64,000 nucleotides of DNA, taken from the NCBI GenBank assembly GCA_021613535.1, contig CP075495.1, forward strand, positions 4,526,001 through 4,590,000. The letters are read 5' to 3'. A model generated the notes under the pieces. The model had not been told where the DNA came from. It was given only the letters and a program-made list of their open reading frames with translations, and did no database searches. Both the position numbers and the translations under genes were made by a program. The stretch is from Adineta vaga. Taxonomy: Eukaryota; Rotifera. Positions within the stretch are counted from its first letter, which is position 1; each line of letters begins with the position of its first letter. Shown here in pieces: positions 26,401 through 40,451 of the stretch.

Positions 26401-29400
26401 CAAGTTGAAACAGATATGACAACAAGGTAATAGTTTTGTTGAATTTTTCAGCTTAAGTAATCAGAAGTCAAGATCTTATATATTTCTATAATGACTGAAT
26501 TTGTTCAAGCAGATAATACGTTTTTATCTGATTGTATTTACAAATAATTTGATCAAATCTTTGAACAACGTAATGAGATAATCGAACTTATCTTTTAGGA
26601 TAACAATAGATTACTTTTCTAAATTATTTTATTTTCAATTTCGCACTTTTAGGTATGGTCAATTAGAAAATTTAACAAGTCAAGGTGATTCAATGATTCA
26701 TCAAGGTCACTTTGCAGCAAAGAAAATCAATGAACGTCTTGATATGTTAAAATTAAAATGGGATAATTTAATTGAAATATCTTCCAATCGTGCACAAAAT
26801 TTAAATCAAACACATGATTATTATCAATTCTTTTCTGATGCTGATGATATTGATACATGGATGCTTGATACATTAAAAGTTGTTTCAAGTGAAGATATTG
26901 GTCGTGATGAATTATCAGCACAAACATTATTAAAAAAACATAAAGATACACAAGATTTACTTGATAATTATCGTAAAACAATCGATGGTTTCAAACAAAA
27001 TAATCTTCAAACATTATCACAAGAAAAACAAACTCTACCCGATGTTCAACAACGTCTTCAATCCATTGAACGACGTTATATTGAATTACTTGAATTATCA
27101 AAATTACGTAAACAAAAATTACATGATGCGATATCATTATTTCGTTTATTAGCTGATGCTGATAATGTTGAAGCATGGATTGAAGAGAAAGAACGATTTT
27201 TAGCAACATTAGATCCAACTCAAGTCAATGATATTGAAGAATTAGAAGTCATAAAACATCGTTTTGATGGTTTTGAACGTGATATGAATTCTACGGCATC
27301 GAAAGTTGCTATCGTTGGTCATCAAGCACGAACATTAGTACAAAATGATCATCCAAATTCACAAGAAATTTTAGATCGTATTAATCGATTAAATCATAAT
27401 TGGGCACAATTACGACGATTAGTTGATAGAAAACGTGAAGATCTCAGTTCAACATTTGGTGTTCAAACATTTCATATTGAATGTAATGAAACAATCTCAT
27501 GGATACAAGATAAAATTCGTATTATACAATCTACTGAAGATTTAGGTGAGTATGTTAAAGAAAAAAAGTTTCATGTTCGAATCTATCTGACTGCATTTTA
27601 TCTCAAAGAAAAATCAAATAATATCATTATTTGTATTCATATATCTAAAATGCAAAAATTATAATTAGGAAGTTAGTCACTGAACAAAGACTATTGATCC
27701 CAAGTTTTGTTCAACAGAATACTAGCCTACATATATGTTTTTTTTCTTAATTGTTATTTAGGTCGTGATCTTGGTGGCGTTATGACAATGCAACGTCGTC
27801 TAAGTGGTTTAGAACGTGATATGGCGGCTATACAATCTAAACTTGATCAATTAGAATCTGAAGCAACAAAATTGGAAAAAGATCATCCCGATGAAGCACA
27901 AGATATTCGTCATAAAGTTAGTCAAATTAATTCAGTTTGGTATGAACTAAAAGAAATTTTACGTCGTCGAGAAGAATCGATGGGTGAAGCAGCTGAATTA
28001 CAGAAATTTCTTCGTGATCTTGATCATTTCTCAGCATGGTTAACACGTACACAAACCTTAGTAGCAAGTGAAGATATTCCAAATACATTAAATGAAGCCG
28101 AACAATTACTAAATCAACATCAAACAATTAAAGAAGAAATTGATCGTTATGGTCCTGATTATGGACAAATGAAAGATTATGGTCATCGTGTTATTCGCGA
28201 TGCTGATACAACAGATCCTCAATATATATTTTTACGTGAACGTTTGAATGCACTTGATGATGGTTGGAATGAACTTGATCAAATGTGGCATCAGAAAAAG
28301 AATATGTTAACTGAAGCTATGCAATATCAAATGTTTGTACGCGATGCTAATCAAGCCGAAATTTTATTGAATCATCAAGAAGCTTATTTAGCACGAGAAC
28401 GTGAACAACTACCAAAATCATTTGATGATGTCGAAGTTTTCATTAAAAAACATGAAGATTTTGTTACAACTATGACAGCAAATGAAGACAAAATTCAAGG
28501 AGTTTGTTCATTTGCACAACGATTATGTCAAGAAAATCATTATTTAGGTAATATATCATAGTTTAAAAATTAAAAGAAAAAATCAATCATCTTTTATTTT
28601 TCTAGGTGATCGTATTTTAACTCGTGCTTCAGTCATTAATGATAGTTATGTTGCTAATCGTCAAGCTGCACTTGAAATGCATGATAAACTTCATGAATCT
28701 CTCAAATATTTTCAATTTATTCAAGATTGTGAAGATCTGAAAGAATGGGTTGATATGAAATCTCTTCAAGCACAAGATGATACCTATCGTGATACGGCAA
28801 ATATTCATACAAAATATCTTCGTCATCAAGCATTTCAAGCTGAAATCACTTCAAATAAAGAACGTCTTCTTGCTTTAAAACGTCATGCTGATCAACTTAA
28901 AGAAGAACATCGTCAACAAATTGATCCATATTTAATTGATCAACGTATCGTTGAATTAGATGATCTCTGGTTAAAACTTGAAGATATAACACGTGAAAAA
29001 GGTGAACGATTATTTGATGCTAATCGTTCGAAATTATTTCAACAATCAATTACCAATCTTGACGAATTTATGCTTAATATTGAAAAACATTTATATGCTG
29101 GTGAACCGACAACAGCAACAACCACGCCATCGGATCAAATCGATGGTCAACTTCAAACAACACTAACATCAACGACGACGACGACCACAGCAACATCAAC
29201 TCTTGAACCATTAGAAAATAATTTAACTGCAACTAATCTTTTGTTACTTAAACAGACAACTATTGAAGAAGAATTATTGAAACGACAACAACAAGTTGAT
29301 GAATTACGTGTACAAGCTGAAAAATTAAAACAATTAGAACCAGAAAAATCCGAAGAAATTGATTCAAAACGTTTACAAGTCGAAGAGAAATTCTCGAAAC

Positions 29401-32314
29401 TTCTTCTTCCATTAGAACAAAAGAAATTACGTTTAGAACAACAAAAACATCTTCATCAATATTTTCGTGATATCGAAGATGAACAAATTTGGTTAAGTGA
29501 AAAACGTCATCTATTACAAACTTATGCTGATTTAATTTTCAATAATAAACAACAAACATTGATGAATATACAATTATTAAAACGAAAAAATGAATCATTA
29601 TTAAAAGAAATTGAAAATCATGAACAACGTCTTTTAGAACATTTAGGTAATGAAAAGACGCGTATTACTCAAGATTATCCATCGCGTGCCGAAGAATTTC
29701 AAGAACGTTTAGAACAATTATCCGAAAATTATATTCAATTGAAAGAAACAATAAGACAACGACGTGAACATATTGAATTATTAGAAAATGTTTATCAATA
29801 TTATTATGATTTAAGTGAAGCTGAAGCCTGGCTCGGTGAACAAGAACTATATATGATGAGTGAAGAACGTGGCAAAGATGAATTAGCTACACAAGCATTC
29901 ATACGTAAACAACAAGCAATGGAACAAACAATTGAAAATTATAGTGATATTCTACGAGAATTAGGCGAAAAAGCAAAAAATTTAATACAAGATGTTGAAC
30001 AATCAAATCTTTCGCGCGATCTTATCAATGAACATCATGAATTAATTAATAAACGACAAACACAATTGGATAAATTATATGCAAGTTTGAAAGATCTGTC
30101 GGTCGAACGACGACAACGTTTAGAAGAAACATTAAAACTTTATCGTCTTCGTCGTGAAATTGATGATTTAGAACAATGGATTTCTGATCGAGAATTAATT
30201 GCTGGTTCACATGAACTTGGACAAGATTTTGAACATGTTTCAATGTTACTTGATCGTTTTGCTGCATTTGCTCAAGAAACAGAACAAATCGGTAATGAAC
30301 GCTTACAACATGCCAATGAAATGATTGATATCTTAATTGCAAATGGACATGTTGATTCAGCTCAAATAGCTGAATTAAAAGATACATTAAATGAATCTTA
30401 TCAAGATCTACTAGAAATGATTGAAACACGTTTACAATCATTGAAAGCATCATGGGAATTACAGAAATTTTTACATGATTGTAAAGAAATTTTATTGGCC
30501 ATGCAAGAACGTAAAAATGCCGTACCAGATGAAATTGGTCGTGATCAACAAAGTGTTCAACAATTATTACGTAAACATCAACAATTTGAAACGGAATTAG
30601 TTTTATTAGCACAAGATATTCAACGGATTCAACAAGAAGCAAAACGCTTGAATGGACGTTATGCAGGTGAAAAAGAAGCTGAAATTCGACAGAAAGAAAT
30701 CGATGTATTAACACAATGGAAATTATTACAACAATTTGTTGATCAACGAAAACGTCTCTTAAATGATTATGAAGATTTACATCGATTCTTTAATTTAGCA
30801 AGAGATTTACATACGTGGATGGATGGCATGATTCGACAAATGAATAATAGTGCAAAACCACATGATGTTAGTGGTGTTGATTTACTCATGAATAATCATC
30901 AGAGTTTAAAAGCAGAAATTGATGCAAGACAAGAAAATTTTACTATGTGTATCAACTTAGGTATGATACACGTTAGAATAATGATGTTAAATTATTGAAA
31001 TTTTGATTTTCTTTTTCAGGTAAAGATTTGATTAATCGACGACATGCTCGATCCACTGAAGTTAAAGAACGATGTGTTCAATTATCTATGTTACGTGATC
31101 GTCTTGAAGATACATGGCACGAACGTTGGGAATATCTACAACTTATTTTAGAAGTTTATCAATTTGCACGTGATGCAGCTATTGCTGAAACATGGTTAAT
31201 TGCTCAAGAATCCTATTTAGCCAATGAAGAACTGGGTGAAACATTGGATCAAGTAGAAAATCTCATTAAACGTCATGAACAATTTGAAAAGTCTTTAATG
31301 GCACAAGAAGATCGTTTTAATGCTTTACGTAATTTAACAACATTAGAAAAGAAACGGCAATTGCCGCCTGTTGAACCACGTCAAAGTCGTTTACCGGTAT
31401 ACTTAGACGAATTTAGAACATGGGAAGAACGTGATGCTGAACGACCGAACACATCTGGAGATAAATCGAAATATAAATCAACAGCTACAGAAGCTAAAAC
31501 AGTCACTGATAGTAGTGGTCGTCCAACAACTTTACCAGGAAAACAACGTTCTAGTCAAGATTATGAATCAATGGGTGGTAAACAACATCGATCGGAATCT
31601 GCAACACGTTTACCAACTATTAAAGAAGGTTTTCTTTCACGTAAACATGAATGGGAAGGACATGAACGTAAAGCAACACACCGAGCATGGGAAAAATTCT
31701 ATTGTGGTTTAACAAATCATCGTTTATCATTTTATAAAGATGCTAAACATTTAAAATCAGGACGAACAGTTAGTGATGACCTTCATTTAGATATCTCTAC
31801 GAATGTTTCTCAAGCAACTGACTATCGTAAAAAACCAAATGTTTTTCGTTTAAAACTTCACGGTGGTAATGAATATTTATTTCATGCCAAAGATGATCAA
31901 GAAATGAATGAATGGATTTCATCGATTAATACTTGTATTTCATCAATATCAACTGTAATTAGTTCAGGAACAACAGCAACCGCAGCTGCAACCGCAACAC
32001 AGATACCATCGGTAGCATTAACATCACCACCCATTGGTATTAGTGCATCTTCATCAAGTTCTCCCCGACATCAAACACAAGTACCAACGATGACAGCAAG
32101 TTCATCAGGTAATAATTCAGTTTAGGATTGTATTTCATGTTTTTTCTTGAAATTGATTTTAGGTACAGAAATGGCACAAGGTTCCACAAGTGTCGAACAA
32201 AAATCTCGAACATTACCGTCTCATTCTAGTACATCCATTGAACAAAGTTCAACTCAACAAGCTCCAAGTGGAAAGAAGAAATCAGGTGGATTTTTTTCCA
32301 TAAAAAAAAAATGA
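23460..32314 (+). CDS. SPTB: Beta-spectrin
   Basis: Nine coding exons join in frame: 23460-23890, 24543-25484, 25629-25893, 25954-26426, 26653-27545, 27762-28547, 28606-30960, 31020-32108 and 32163-32314 (2,461 residues from this ATG). Two calponin-homology domains (residues about 53-160 and 170-275; [61 protein letters not shown]) bind actin. A long array of three-helix spectrin repeats follows, several with the typical AEAWLGEQE or AETWLIAQE core. A PH domain lies at about 2247-2355 ([20 protein letters not shown], then [12 protein letters not shown] and [10 protein letters not shown]), and the tail is Ser/Thr-rich and ends in lysines. With alpha-spectrin it builds the submembrane lattice. 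A Thr-rich insertion interrupts one repeat at about residues 1430-1470. Splice phases are mostly 1, falling at the Gly of conserved L-G turns. Confidence 0.95.
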
Positions 32315-33827
32315 ACAGAGAATGATTTTTCTGGTGTATAAAACAATGATTGATATTCTACTTCTCAAAACAAAACATAATTCATTCATCACCAAAAACA
32401 AATCATATTACATCACACATTTCCTAGTCAATGTTGATCTCTCGTTCTATGAGATGACTCTTTTTTTTCTGGGTTCCTTTTTATTTCTTCCGTTCTATTC
32501 ACCATTACAATATATTGCTGTGCTCAGATTTTCTTCTCTTTGCTTCTGTGTTTTTATCCTCCTTCTTGCGCATATATATATACATATACATATTGAATTA
32601 TACATAGTTATCCCATAAATCCATGTAATTCTCAGTAGTTTTGAAATAATAAGAATAAAAGTTGAGATTCCCTGTTGTTGTTTGTTTGTTGTTGTGTGTA
32701 CTGTTCAATGGTGATCTTGTCTATCTTAATTTCGTTTTTTTTTACATTATTTTTTTTTCTTCTTCTTCTTCTTCTATTTCTCTTAATGCTCATGTATGGG
32801 TGTATTCGTTGTTTCGCTTTTGCGTTCGTCTATATTTCTTCTCATTTTGTTTTCGCTGAAACTACATCATCATTACTTTCTTTCTACTAAAAGAACAAAA
32901 AAAAGTACATACATTCATACAGAATTTGATTTTCTGCAATATCTATCGGTTAATGTTATTCGAATGACATATATTTGATCTTTATTGGACAATAGTGCCA
33001 TCATCAAAAATATATATTACTTTGAGATTTCTTTCATTTCTTTTATCGAGAAAATCATGAAGGTTAATGTAAATATAATGCGGACACTTGTCAAAATAAC
33101 AAGTGACGTATTGCATACGAACTCGTATCGATTTACACATCATTCTTATTCTATGTGAATATTCAGACATATAATTACCATTTTCATTGACAAACCAGAA
33201 CAACACAACATAGTTCTTCTTGTCTAAACGATCAACTCCGATTACCAGAAAAGTCTGTCGTTTATTTGATATCACTGGATTGTCATTTCTATTACAACAT
33301 GATTACATTAAGAGAACATCTCGATGATATAATTGTTTAAACAACAACTAAATGTGTTATCTGTTCCTCAAACATCCGTTTGAATAGAACAATAGTAACA
33401 ATCATAAATAATTTAAATTGATAATAAACATGTATTAAATTAAAACTGATAAATAGTTAATTATAAAAGTCATGCGAACGATAAAGAACAAAAAAAACCA
33501 GAAAGGTTGTATTTGACAAATGATACACTACAGATAAGAGGAGAACGACAACGATCGACATCTTAGATTCGACTAGCGACATCAATAGAAAGAGGTCGAT
33601 TCAAATATAATGATTCGAGGAAATTTATCACCCGATTATTATTTATCTATCTGTTATTTGATGTCTCATACAACAATCTGGCGACATAACATTCTCACTC
33701 ATCAGATCATTATTTTATTTTGTTCTTTTCTTTCTTCTAGTATTTATTATTTTCTCCTCATTAAAGCTCGAGTAAGACAAATTCTCTACGAACCACTTTC
33801 AATGAATATTCCAATTTGTGTTTTTGA
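32315..33827. other. Intergenic region between beta-spectrin and ATP9
   Basis: The 5' part is T-rich 3' UTR-like sequence with AATAAA at 32653-32658. The rest is AT-rich, with pyrimidine-rich frames of no family. An upstream ATG frame at 33610-33846 overlaps the ATP9 start in another phase and may be 5' UTR. Confidence 0.4.
32653..32658 (+). promoter_or_regulatory. AATAAA poly(A) signal of beta-spectrin
   Basis: AATAAA about 340 bases downstream of the spectrin TGA stop, followed by GT/T-rich sequence as expected at a cleavage site. Confidence 0.45.
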
Positions 33828-36800
33828 ATGGAACATGCACCCTTAGTTAATGAAGATGATGAAGCAAATGAATGTTGTTCTGCTGATGAATTTGAATTAA
33901 AACCCCGAAATCATTCGAAAAAAACAATAGAATTTAAATTGAAAATAAAAACGAAATCAACTAAAAAAATGGGTCTATCCTGTTCATCTATCTTATCGTT
34001 ATGCCGAAATAAAGCACATAAAACACAACCACGTAATGTTATGATCGGACGACGTGATCTTAATTCCATATGGTATCCGAAAAATGTTATCCGCAATCAA
34101 AAATATAATATCTTAACATTTATTCCACTCGTTCTTTTTGAACAATTTCGATTTTTCCTTAACCTTTATTTTCTTATCATGGCTTGTACACAATTTATCC
34201 CTATGTTTCGTGTTGGTTATCTATATACGTATTGGGGTCCATTAGCATTTGTGTTATTTGTAACAATGTTACGTGAGGCTTATGATGATATTAAACGAGC
34301 CTATCGAGATAAAGAATTGAATTCACAAATGTACACTTTATTATGTAGTAATGGACGAAAGAAAAAAGTTCCCAGTTCACAATTACAAGTATCAGATGTA
34401 ATTATTATACAGAAGAACCAACGTGTACCAGCTGATGTTGTACTATTACAAACATCGGATAAATCAGGTAGATTATTTATAAATGATTTGTGTTGCATGT
34501 TTTCAATTAATTATCAGATTAGTTCCGTTTGTTTTCTTCTCTTCTCGTAATATTTCAAAACCGGAATTAATCACTCAAGAAAAAACTACCGGAAGAGATT
34601 CATTTTGATGTGCACTAGCGAAAATACGATGTTTAATTTTCTATTTAACCATAACAGATGTCTATACAGATAGAAATCAGCACAATTGTCACATTTTTTG
34701 TTGTTATTCTTATTTTTGAGAATCTCTAGAGAACAGTTTAATATATTTTTAATCAAAAAACTTCTGTTGTAGGTACTTGTTTTATACGTACTGATCAATT
34801 AGATGGTGAAACTGATTGGAAATTACGAATTGCTGCTCCACTTACTCATTCTCTTGAAGATATATCTGTACTTATATCTGAAACAAGTGCCACAGGAAAA
34901 ATACATGCTGAACCACCTAGTTTGAGTATACATGAATTCAATGGTGTTGTCTCATGGAAAGAAGATGAACCACTCACTGTAGAAAATGTCCTATGGTCAG
35001 GTACTGTCGTTGCTACAGGTGAGGCTGTATGCTGTGTTATTTATACCGGCTCAGATACACGTATGGTTATGAATACAAGTAAACCACGATCAAAAGTTGG
35101 TTTACTCGATAATGAAATAAATACATTAACAAAATTATTATTTATTGCTCTGGTTCTTCTATCCATTGTTATGCTTCTATTAAAAGGTTTTCGTGGTCCA
35201 TGGTATCGATATTTAGTACGATTCTTTCTATTATTTTCCTATATGATACCAATCAGTCTTCGTGTGAATCTTGATATGGGTAAAACAGTTTATGCATGGT
35301 TTATACAACGAGATAAAAATATTCCTGGTACAGTTGTACGTACGAGTACAATTCCTGAAGAATTGGGACGTATCGGTTACCTTCTATCTGATAAAACTGG
35401 AACATTAACACAAAATTTAATGATTTTTAAACGTATTCATTTGGGTACGGTTTCTTATACGAATGAAAACCAAAATGAAATATCGAATTTACTTAAACAA
35501 CAATTAAAAACTATAACAACACCTATTCATGAAAATCAACAACCAATCACATCAACAACGGGTAAAGCACGTAGTGTAGTGAAGAAAACGGAAGCAACGA
35601 AAGTGCCTGAAGCAGTCAAAGCATTAGCTTTATGTCATAATGTTACACCGGTCTTTGAAGAAAAATCATCTTCATCCTTAGATACATCTGCACGTTCAAC
35701 TGAAGATAAAAATACAACAACAGCATTAATTAATCGAATGTCAACTGCAGGACGTACTGGTGATCTGAATTCATTACCAGATACTCCTTTAACTGGTGCA
35801 ACTTCTCTAAATACTACGGATGCATCAGATTTAGCACAATTATTACCACCCACAGGTATGTGAAGTAGAATTTCCTTCTTTCTTTCTATTTATATATGTA
35901 TTCATAGTTGACCTTTTTTTCTTTCTTTACCATCATCTAAAAAAAAAAAACTCTAATCATAATAATAATCTACCATCTTTTAGAAATATCCAAAGGTGGG
36001 CAAAGTATATTTAGCTATAATTTACTATTAGTGTCGCTTCGAAAGCATTCTTATCTTTTTGCTCTAGCTGTAACTTGAATCGAAAACAAAGAATTCATTA
36101 ATGACCAGAAATAGGAGAGACAAGAAAACAAACCGAATGATTTTGCATGTTGTATCAACAAAAATAAATTTGCTTTGGCATGGTAATAGTAGACAATACA
36201 AAAAAAAACGATGAGATATATGGTAGCTTCTAATTGACAAATTGATTTAAATTTAGTTTAACGACAAATAGAAAATAATAGATTATAGTTTTGAATATAT
36301 ATTGTATGAATCTACTGTTCTTTTTTTTTCTTTCTTTCTTAGATGTGACTTATCAAGCATCGAGTCCTGATGAAATAGCTCTTGTTGAATGGACTGAACA
36401 AGTTGGTCTAACACTTGTTTATCGTGATTTACAATCAATGACATTACAATTGAATTCTACTCAACAATTATTACACTATCAAATTCTTCAAATGTTTCCA
36501 TTTACATCGGAAACCAAACGAATGGGAATTATCATACGTGATGAACAGACAAATGAAATCATTTTTTATTTAAAAGGTGCTGATGTTGTCATGCAAACTA
36601 TTGTGCAATACAATGATTGGTTACAAGAAGAATGTAGTAATATGGCACGTGAAGGTCTACGTACATTAGTTGTTGCAAAGAAACATCTTACAGTTGAACA
36701 TTATCAAGAATTTGAACAACGTTTAATGAAAGCACGTTTACAAACAATTGATCGTAATCGTCGTGTGAATGAAGTAATTGAAACCTTAGAACGTGATATG

Positions 36801-38451
36801 GAATTATTATGTGTAACTGGTGTTGAAGATAAATTACAGGAAAATGTTCGACAGACATTGGAAACTTTACGTAATGCAGGAATTAAAATTTGGATGTTAA
36901 CTGGTGATAAATTAGAGACAGCAACATGTATAGCTAAAAGTTCGAAATTAATTGGACGTGATCACGATATTTATACATTTAAACAAGTAACAACAAGAGA
37001 AGATTGTTTACAAGAATTAAATACATTTCGAAGAAAAGCCGATGCTTGTTTAATTATAACAGGTGATACATTGCAAATTTGTTTGTCTTTTTATGAAAAA
37101 GATTTAATGGAATTAACTATTCAATGTCCAGCTGTTGTTGTATGTCGTTGTTCACCAACGCAAAAAGCAAATGTTGTTGAAATGTTAAAAAAATATGGAA
37201 ATCATCGTGTACGAGTTTGTGCTATTGGTGATGGTGGGAATGATGTTAGTATGATTCAAAGTGCAGATATTGGTGTTGGAATTGTTGGCAAAGAAGGTTT
37301 GTTTTGAATTGTATTTTTATTTAATTTAAATAATTTATGAAATCATTCATAGGTAAACAAGCATCGTTAGCTGCTGATTTCTCTATCAATCAATTTTCAT
37401 ATCTATCCCGTTTACTTCTTGTTCACGGTCGAAATAGTTATAAACGTTCAGCTGCTCTTTCACAATTCGTCATGCATCGAGGATTGATTATAAGTGTCAT
37501 GCAAGCAATATTTTCTTCGATCTTCTATTTTGCATCGATTTCTCTCTATCAAGGCTTTCTCTTAGTCGGTTATGGAACTGTTTATACGATGTTTCCTGTG
37601 TTTTCTTTGGTATTAGATAAAGATGTTCGATCTGAAATTGCATTATTATATCCTGAATTATATAAAGAACTTTCAAAAGGAAGAAGTTTATCATTTAAAA
37701 CGTTTTTTCTTTGGGTTTTCATCTCAATTTATCAAGGTGGAGCAATTATGTATGGATCGTTTCTTTTATTTGATGATGATTTTATACATGTTGTTTCAAT
37801 TACATTTACTTCATTAATATTAACAGAATTATTGATGGTTGCACTGACGGTAAATAGAATCAGCTGTATTGTTTTTATAAAAGAAAAAGAAGAGGAAAGA
37901 AAATTTGTAAACTCTATAAACCGATGAATTTGCTTCTTCTTTACTTAATGTTCAGTTAGAAAGAATAGTGAAAATATATCATTAACATTCTCATCAGATT
38001 CTTTCTATTTTTAAACCTTTCATCTCTGTTGTTTTCTAAGAGATTTGCAATTTTCTTGATAATATACGAGCGAATAGTCCTATTTCCTGATATTTTGATG
38101 AAAACGGATGTTCAGAAAGAGAACATTAATATACTTTTGTTTTTTTTTTCTAAAAAAAAATGTATATACAATTATCAAAGAATTTCAATCATATATGAAT
38201 TTATCTAGATTCGAACATGGCATCCTGTAATGATTCTAGCGCAGTTATTAAGTTTGGCTTGCTATGTTCTTTCATTAATTGTTCTGAAGTCTCATTTCGA
38301 TCCTGAATTTCTTCAATCCTGGGATTTTATCTGGCGTGTTTTACTTGTTACACTGATATCTTGTTTGCCACTCTACATTCTAAAATTTGTTCAAGTGAAG
38401 TGTAAACCTCCTATTCAACAAAAACTTATGCAGTATGCAACATTAAAATAA
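33828..38451 (+). CDS. ATP9B: P4-type ATPase of the ATP9/Neo1 class
   Basis: Five exons (33828-34467, 34773-35855, 36343-37296, 37353-37849, 38209-38451) join to 1,138 residues. P-type ATPase landmarks appear in order: [12 protein letters not shown] in the actuator domain; [12 protein letters not shown] in TM4; the phosphorylation loop [25 protein letters not shown] and KGADV in the nucleotide domain; [17 protein letters not shown]; and [11 protein letters not shown] with a following [12 protein letters not shown]. About ten membrane helices are present. The residue after DKTGTLTQN is Leu where vertebrate ATP9 has Glu. A long Thr/Ser-rich loop lies in the nucleotide domain (around 35480-35850). 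This class works in the trans-Golgi and endosomes without needing a CDC50 subunit in yeast and mammals. Vertebrate paralogues ATP9A and ATP9B cannot be told apart here. Introns of 305, 487 and 359 bases are long for the region. Confidence 0.93.
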
Positions 38452-38452
38452 A
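38447..38452 (+). promoter_or_regulatory. AATAAA overlapping the ATP9 stop codon
   Basis: The TAA stop (38449-38451) is embedded in AATAAA, and a second overlapping AATAAA begins at 38451. Confidence 0.35.
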
Positions 38453-38740
38453 TAAACGAACGAACAATCGATTCAGCGATAAAATCTACTTTTTTTCCTC
38501 TTTGTTTGTTTGTTTGTTTTTTTTTCTTCTACTTCTTCTTCTTCTTCTTCGTTCCTAAGGGTTGTGTCGATTTTGTGCGACAGTATTTATTCTTTCTTTT
38601 TCTTTGCTCTTTATCCCGTCTGTTCAAAAGCATGTGTGTTACAGTGAAGATAATATAAGAAAATATATATATACGATTATGGAGAAGTTTAAAAAAAAAC
38701 AAATCGATCAATTTATTGTTATTACTTCTATTCTAGATCA

Positions 38741-39731
38741 ATGGATGATGTATTACCATTTGATTTTCTTTCATCGTTTTCAACATTTATTATTTGTTTA
38801 ACATTTTCTATTGTTTATGTTATTGGTTTATATTTACTTTCTCCATCATCACGTCGATACGAACGAAATCATTCTCATGTTATTTGTCGACGATTTCTTG
38901 CCGTTTTCATTGTTTGTTCATTAATATATTTGTTTTTAAAACATACATGTAATCCAAATATAAATATCAATATATGGTTAGGTTTTCGAACAAATATATC
39001 ATCCATATGGAAATTATTTCTCTATCCAATTTTCTTAACATTAACGTTATATCTTGGACCAATTATACAATGGATTGATCTAATCAATTGGAGATATTAT
39101 CGATATAATTGGTTATATCACTTTCAATGTCGAAATAGAAATGAACAACTTATATTTATTCGGAATTATCTTGTCGCACCATTTACCGAAGGTAAATTAT
39201 TATTGTTTTATGAACATTTTGATTTATTCATCTTTTCTTTTTATTTCATTAGAATTTGTCTTTCGTTCATCTATCTTATGTTTACTCTATTCACATGTTT
39301 CATTATCTTCGGCAATCTTTCTATCTCCTTTATTTTTTGGTCTTGCTCATCTTCATCATATGATTGAACATTTCAAACAAAATCATCATGAAGAACATCA
39401 TCGATTACCAGCAATGACAATTATACTGATTCATCTGTTTCAATTTTCTTATACCTATATATTCGGTGTTTATTCATCATTTCTATTCATTCGAACAGGT
39501 CATTTTATTCCATCATTTATCATTCATACACTCTGTAATGGACTTGGCATACCTGATGTGATGAATCTAGTTGATATACAGAATGGACAAGGTTTAAGGA
39601 AATTTTTCTATATGATATGTTATCTAATTGGTCTATGGCTATTTTCGATGAATTTATATTTTCTTACTCAGTCAAATTTTTATTATTCGAACGATAGTAG
39701 TGTTGTTATCTATCGACATTGGTCTCGTTAA
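38741..39731 (+). CDS. RCE1: CAAX prenyl protease 2 (RCE1)
   Basis: Two exons, 38741-39191 and 39253-39731, encode 309 residues. The ATG lies just after a TTCTAG acceptor, so a 5' UTR exon is likely. Membrane helices fill most of the protein. The catalytic features of the ABI/RCE1 glutamate protease family are present: RNYLVAPFTEEFVFRSSIL (the Glu-Glu and Arg motif, with the intron splitting the second Glu), FFGLAHLHHMIEH (catalytic His) and TGHFIPSFIIHTLCN (second His/Asn motif). RCE1 removes the last three residues of farnesylated or geranylgeranylated CAAX proteins such as Ras and lamins in the ER membrane. The size is close to the usual 300-330 residues. Confidence 0.92.
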
Positions 39732-40451
39732 TTCAACTGTGATGTTTTGTTGTGCTCAATATAATAGGAAAAACCAAACAAGAAAAAAAAATTAGAAATT
39801 AATGAATATTAGAGAAATAAGAAATGTTTCTTTTAGTTCTTGATTTGTTAATCTCAATCTTTTTTTTTCGTGCATGTCAGGTGCTCCGTCGTACATATCC
39901 TTGTGTTTGTTGTCTTTGTATGATTTTTTTATATAATTTATAACATGAAAAAGAACTAGAACTAGAACAGAAGAGATTTGTGGTTTATATTTTATTATTA
40001 ATGAACAAAAAAATCCGACAAAGCCTATCTCATATGATAGCAAATAGTTGCATGTGTTCTTCTATCTAGAATACTCGAATTTCTATCATATCGTTTTTGA
40101 TTGTATACGTAATAGTATTGTCAGAATCATTGAAAATATTTACCATGGATCAATCAATTAATCTTGACTATCGACATGATCTTTTGTCTTTTTTACATTT
40201 TTATGAAAGAAGCATGCACAGAAGAAGAACCTTTTAGTAGAAAATTTGAAGGAAGTAAATATTCTTTTCATTCCTAAAAATCACATCTTCACTCTGACAC
40301 GCACATATTGTAAAAAGAATAATACTCAGTGAACGTATGAAAAGAGAGAAGACAATGCTAGATTGCATAACAGACATTCGAGAAATAAAAGAAGAAGAGA
40401 TAAAGTATATTGTTGTTATGCTTTTAGACATTCGTAGTTTGGATTTTATTT
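39732..40451. other. Intergenic region between convergent genes
   Basis: Lies between the 3' ends of RCE1 (+) and the minus-strand pseudogene. It is AT-rich and no coding region or structured element is seen. An AATAAA on the minus strand lies just after the pseudogene's final stop. Confidence 0.4.

Noticed and set aside
30046-30714. 222-codon minus-strand frame
   Set aside because: It is a shadow of beta-spectrin exon 7 on the other strand; Val/Leu/His bias comes from Gln/Glu/Asn codons.
33610-33846. Upstream ATG frame before ATP9
   Set aside because: It overlaps the ATP9 start in another phase and resembles no protein; more likely 5' UTR.
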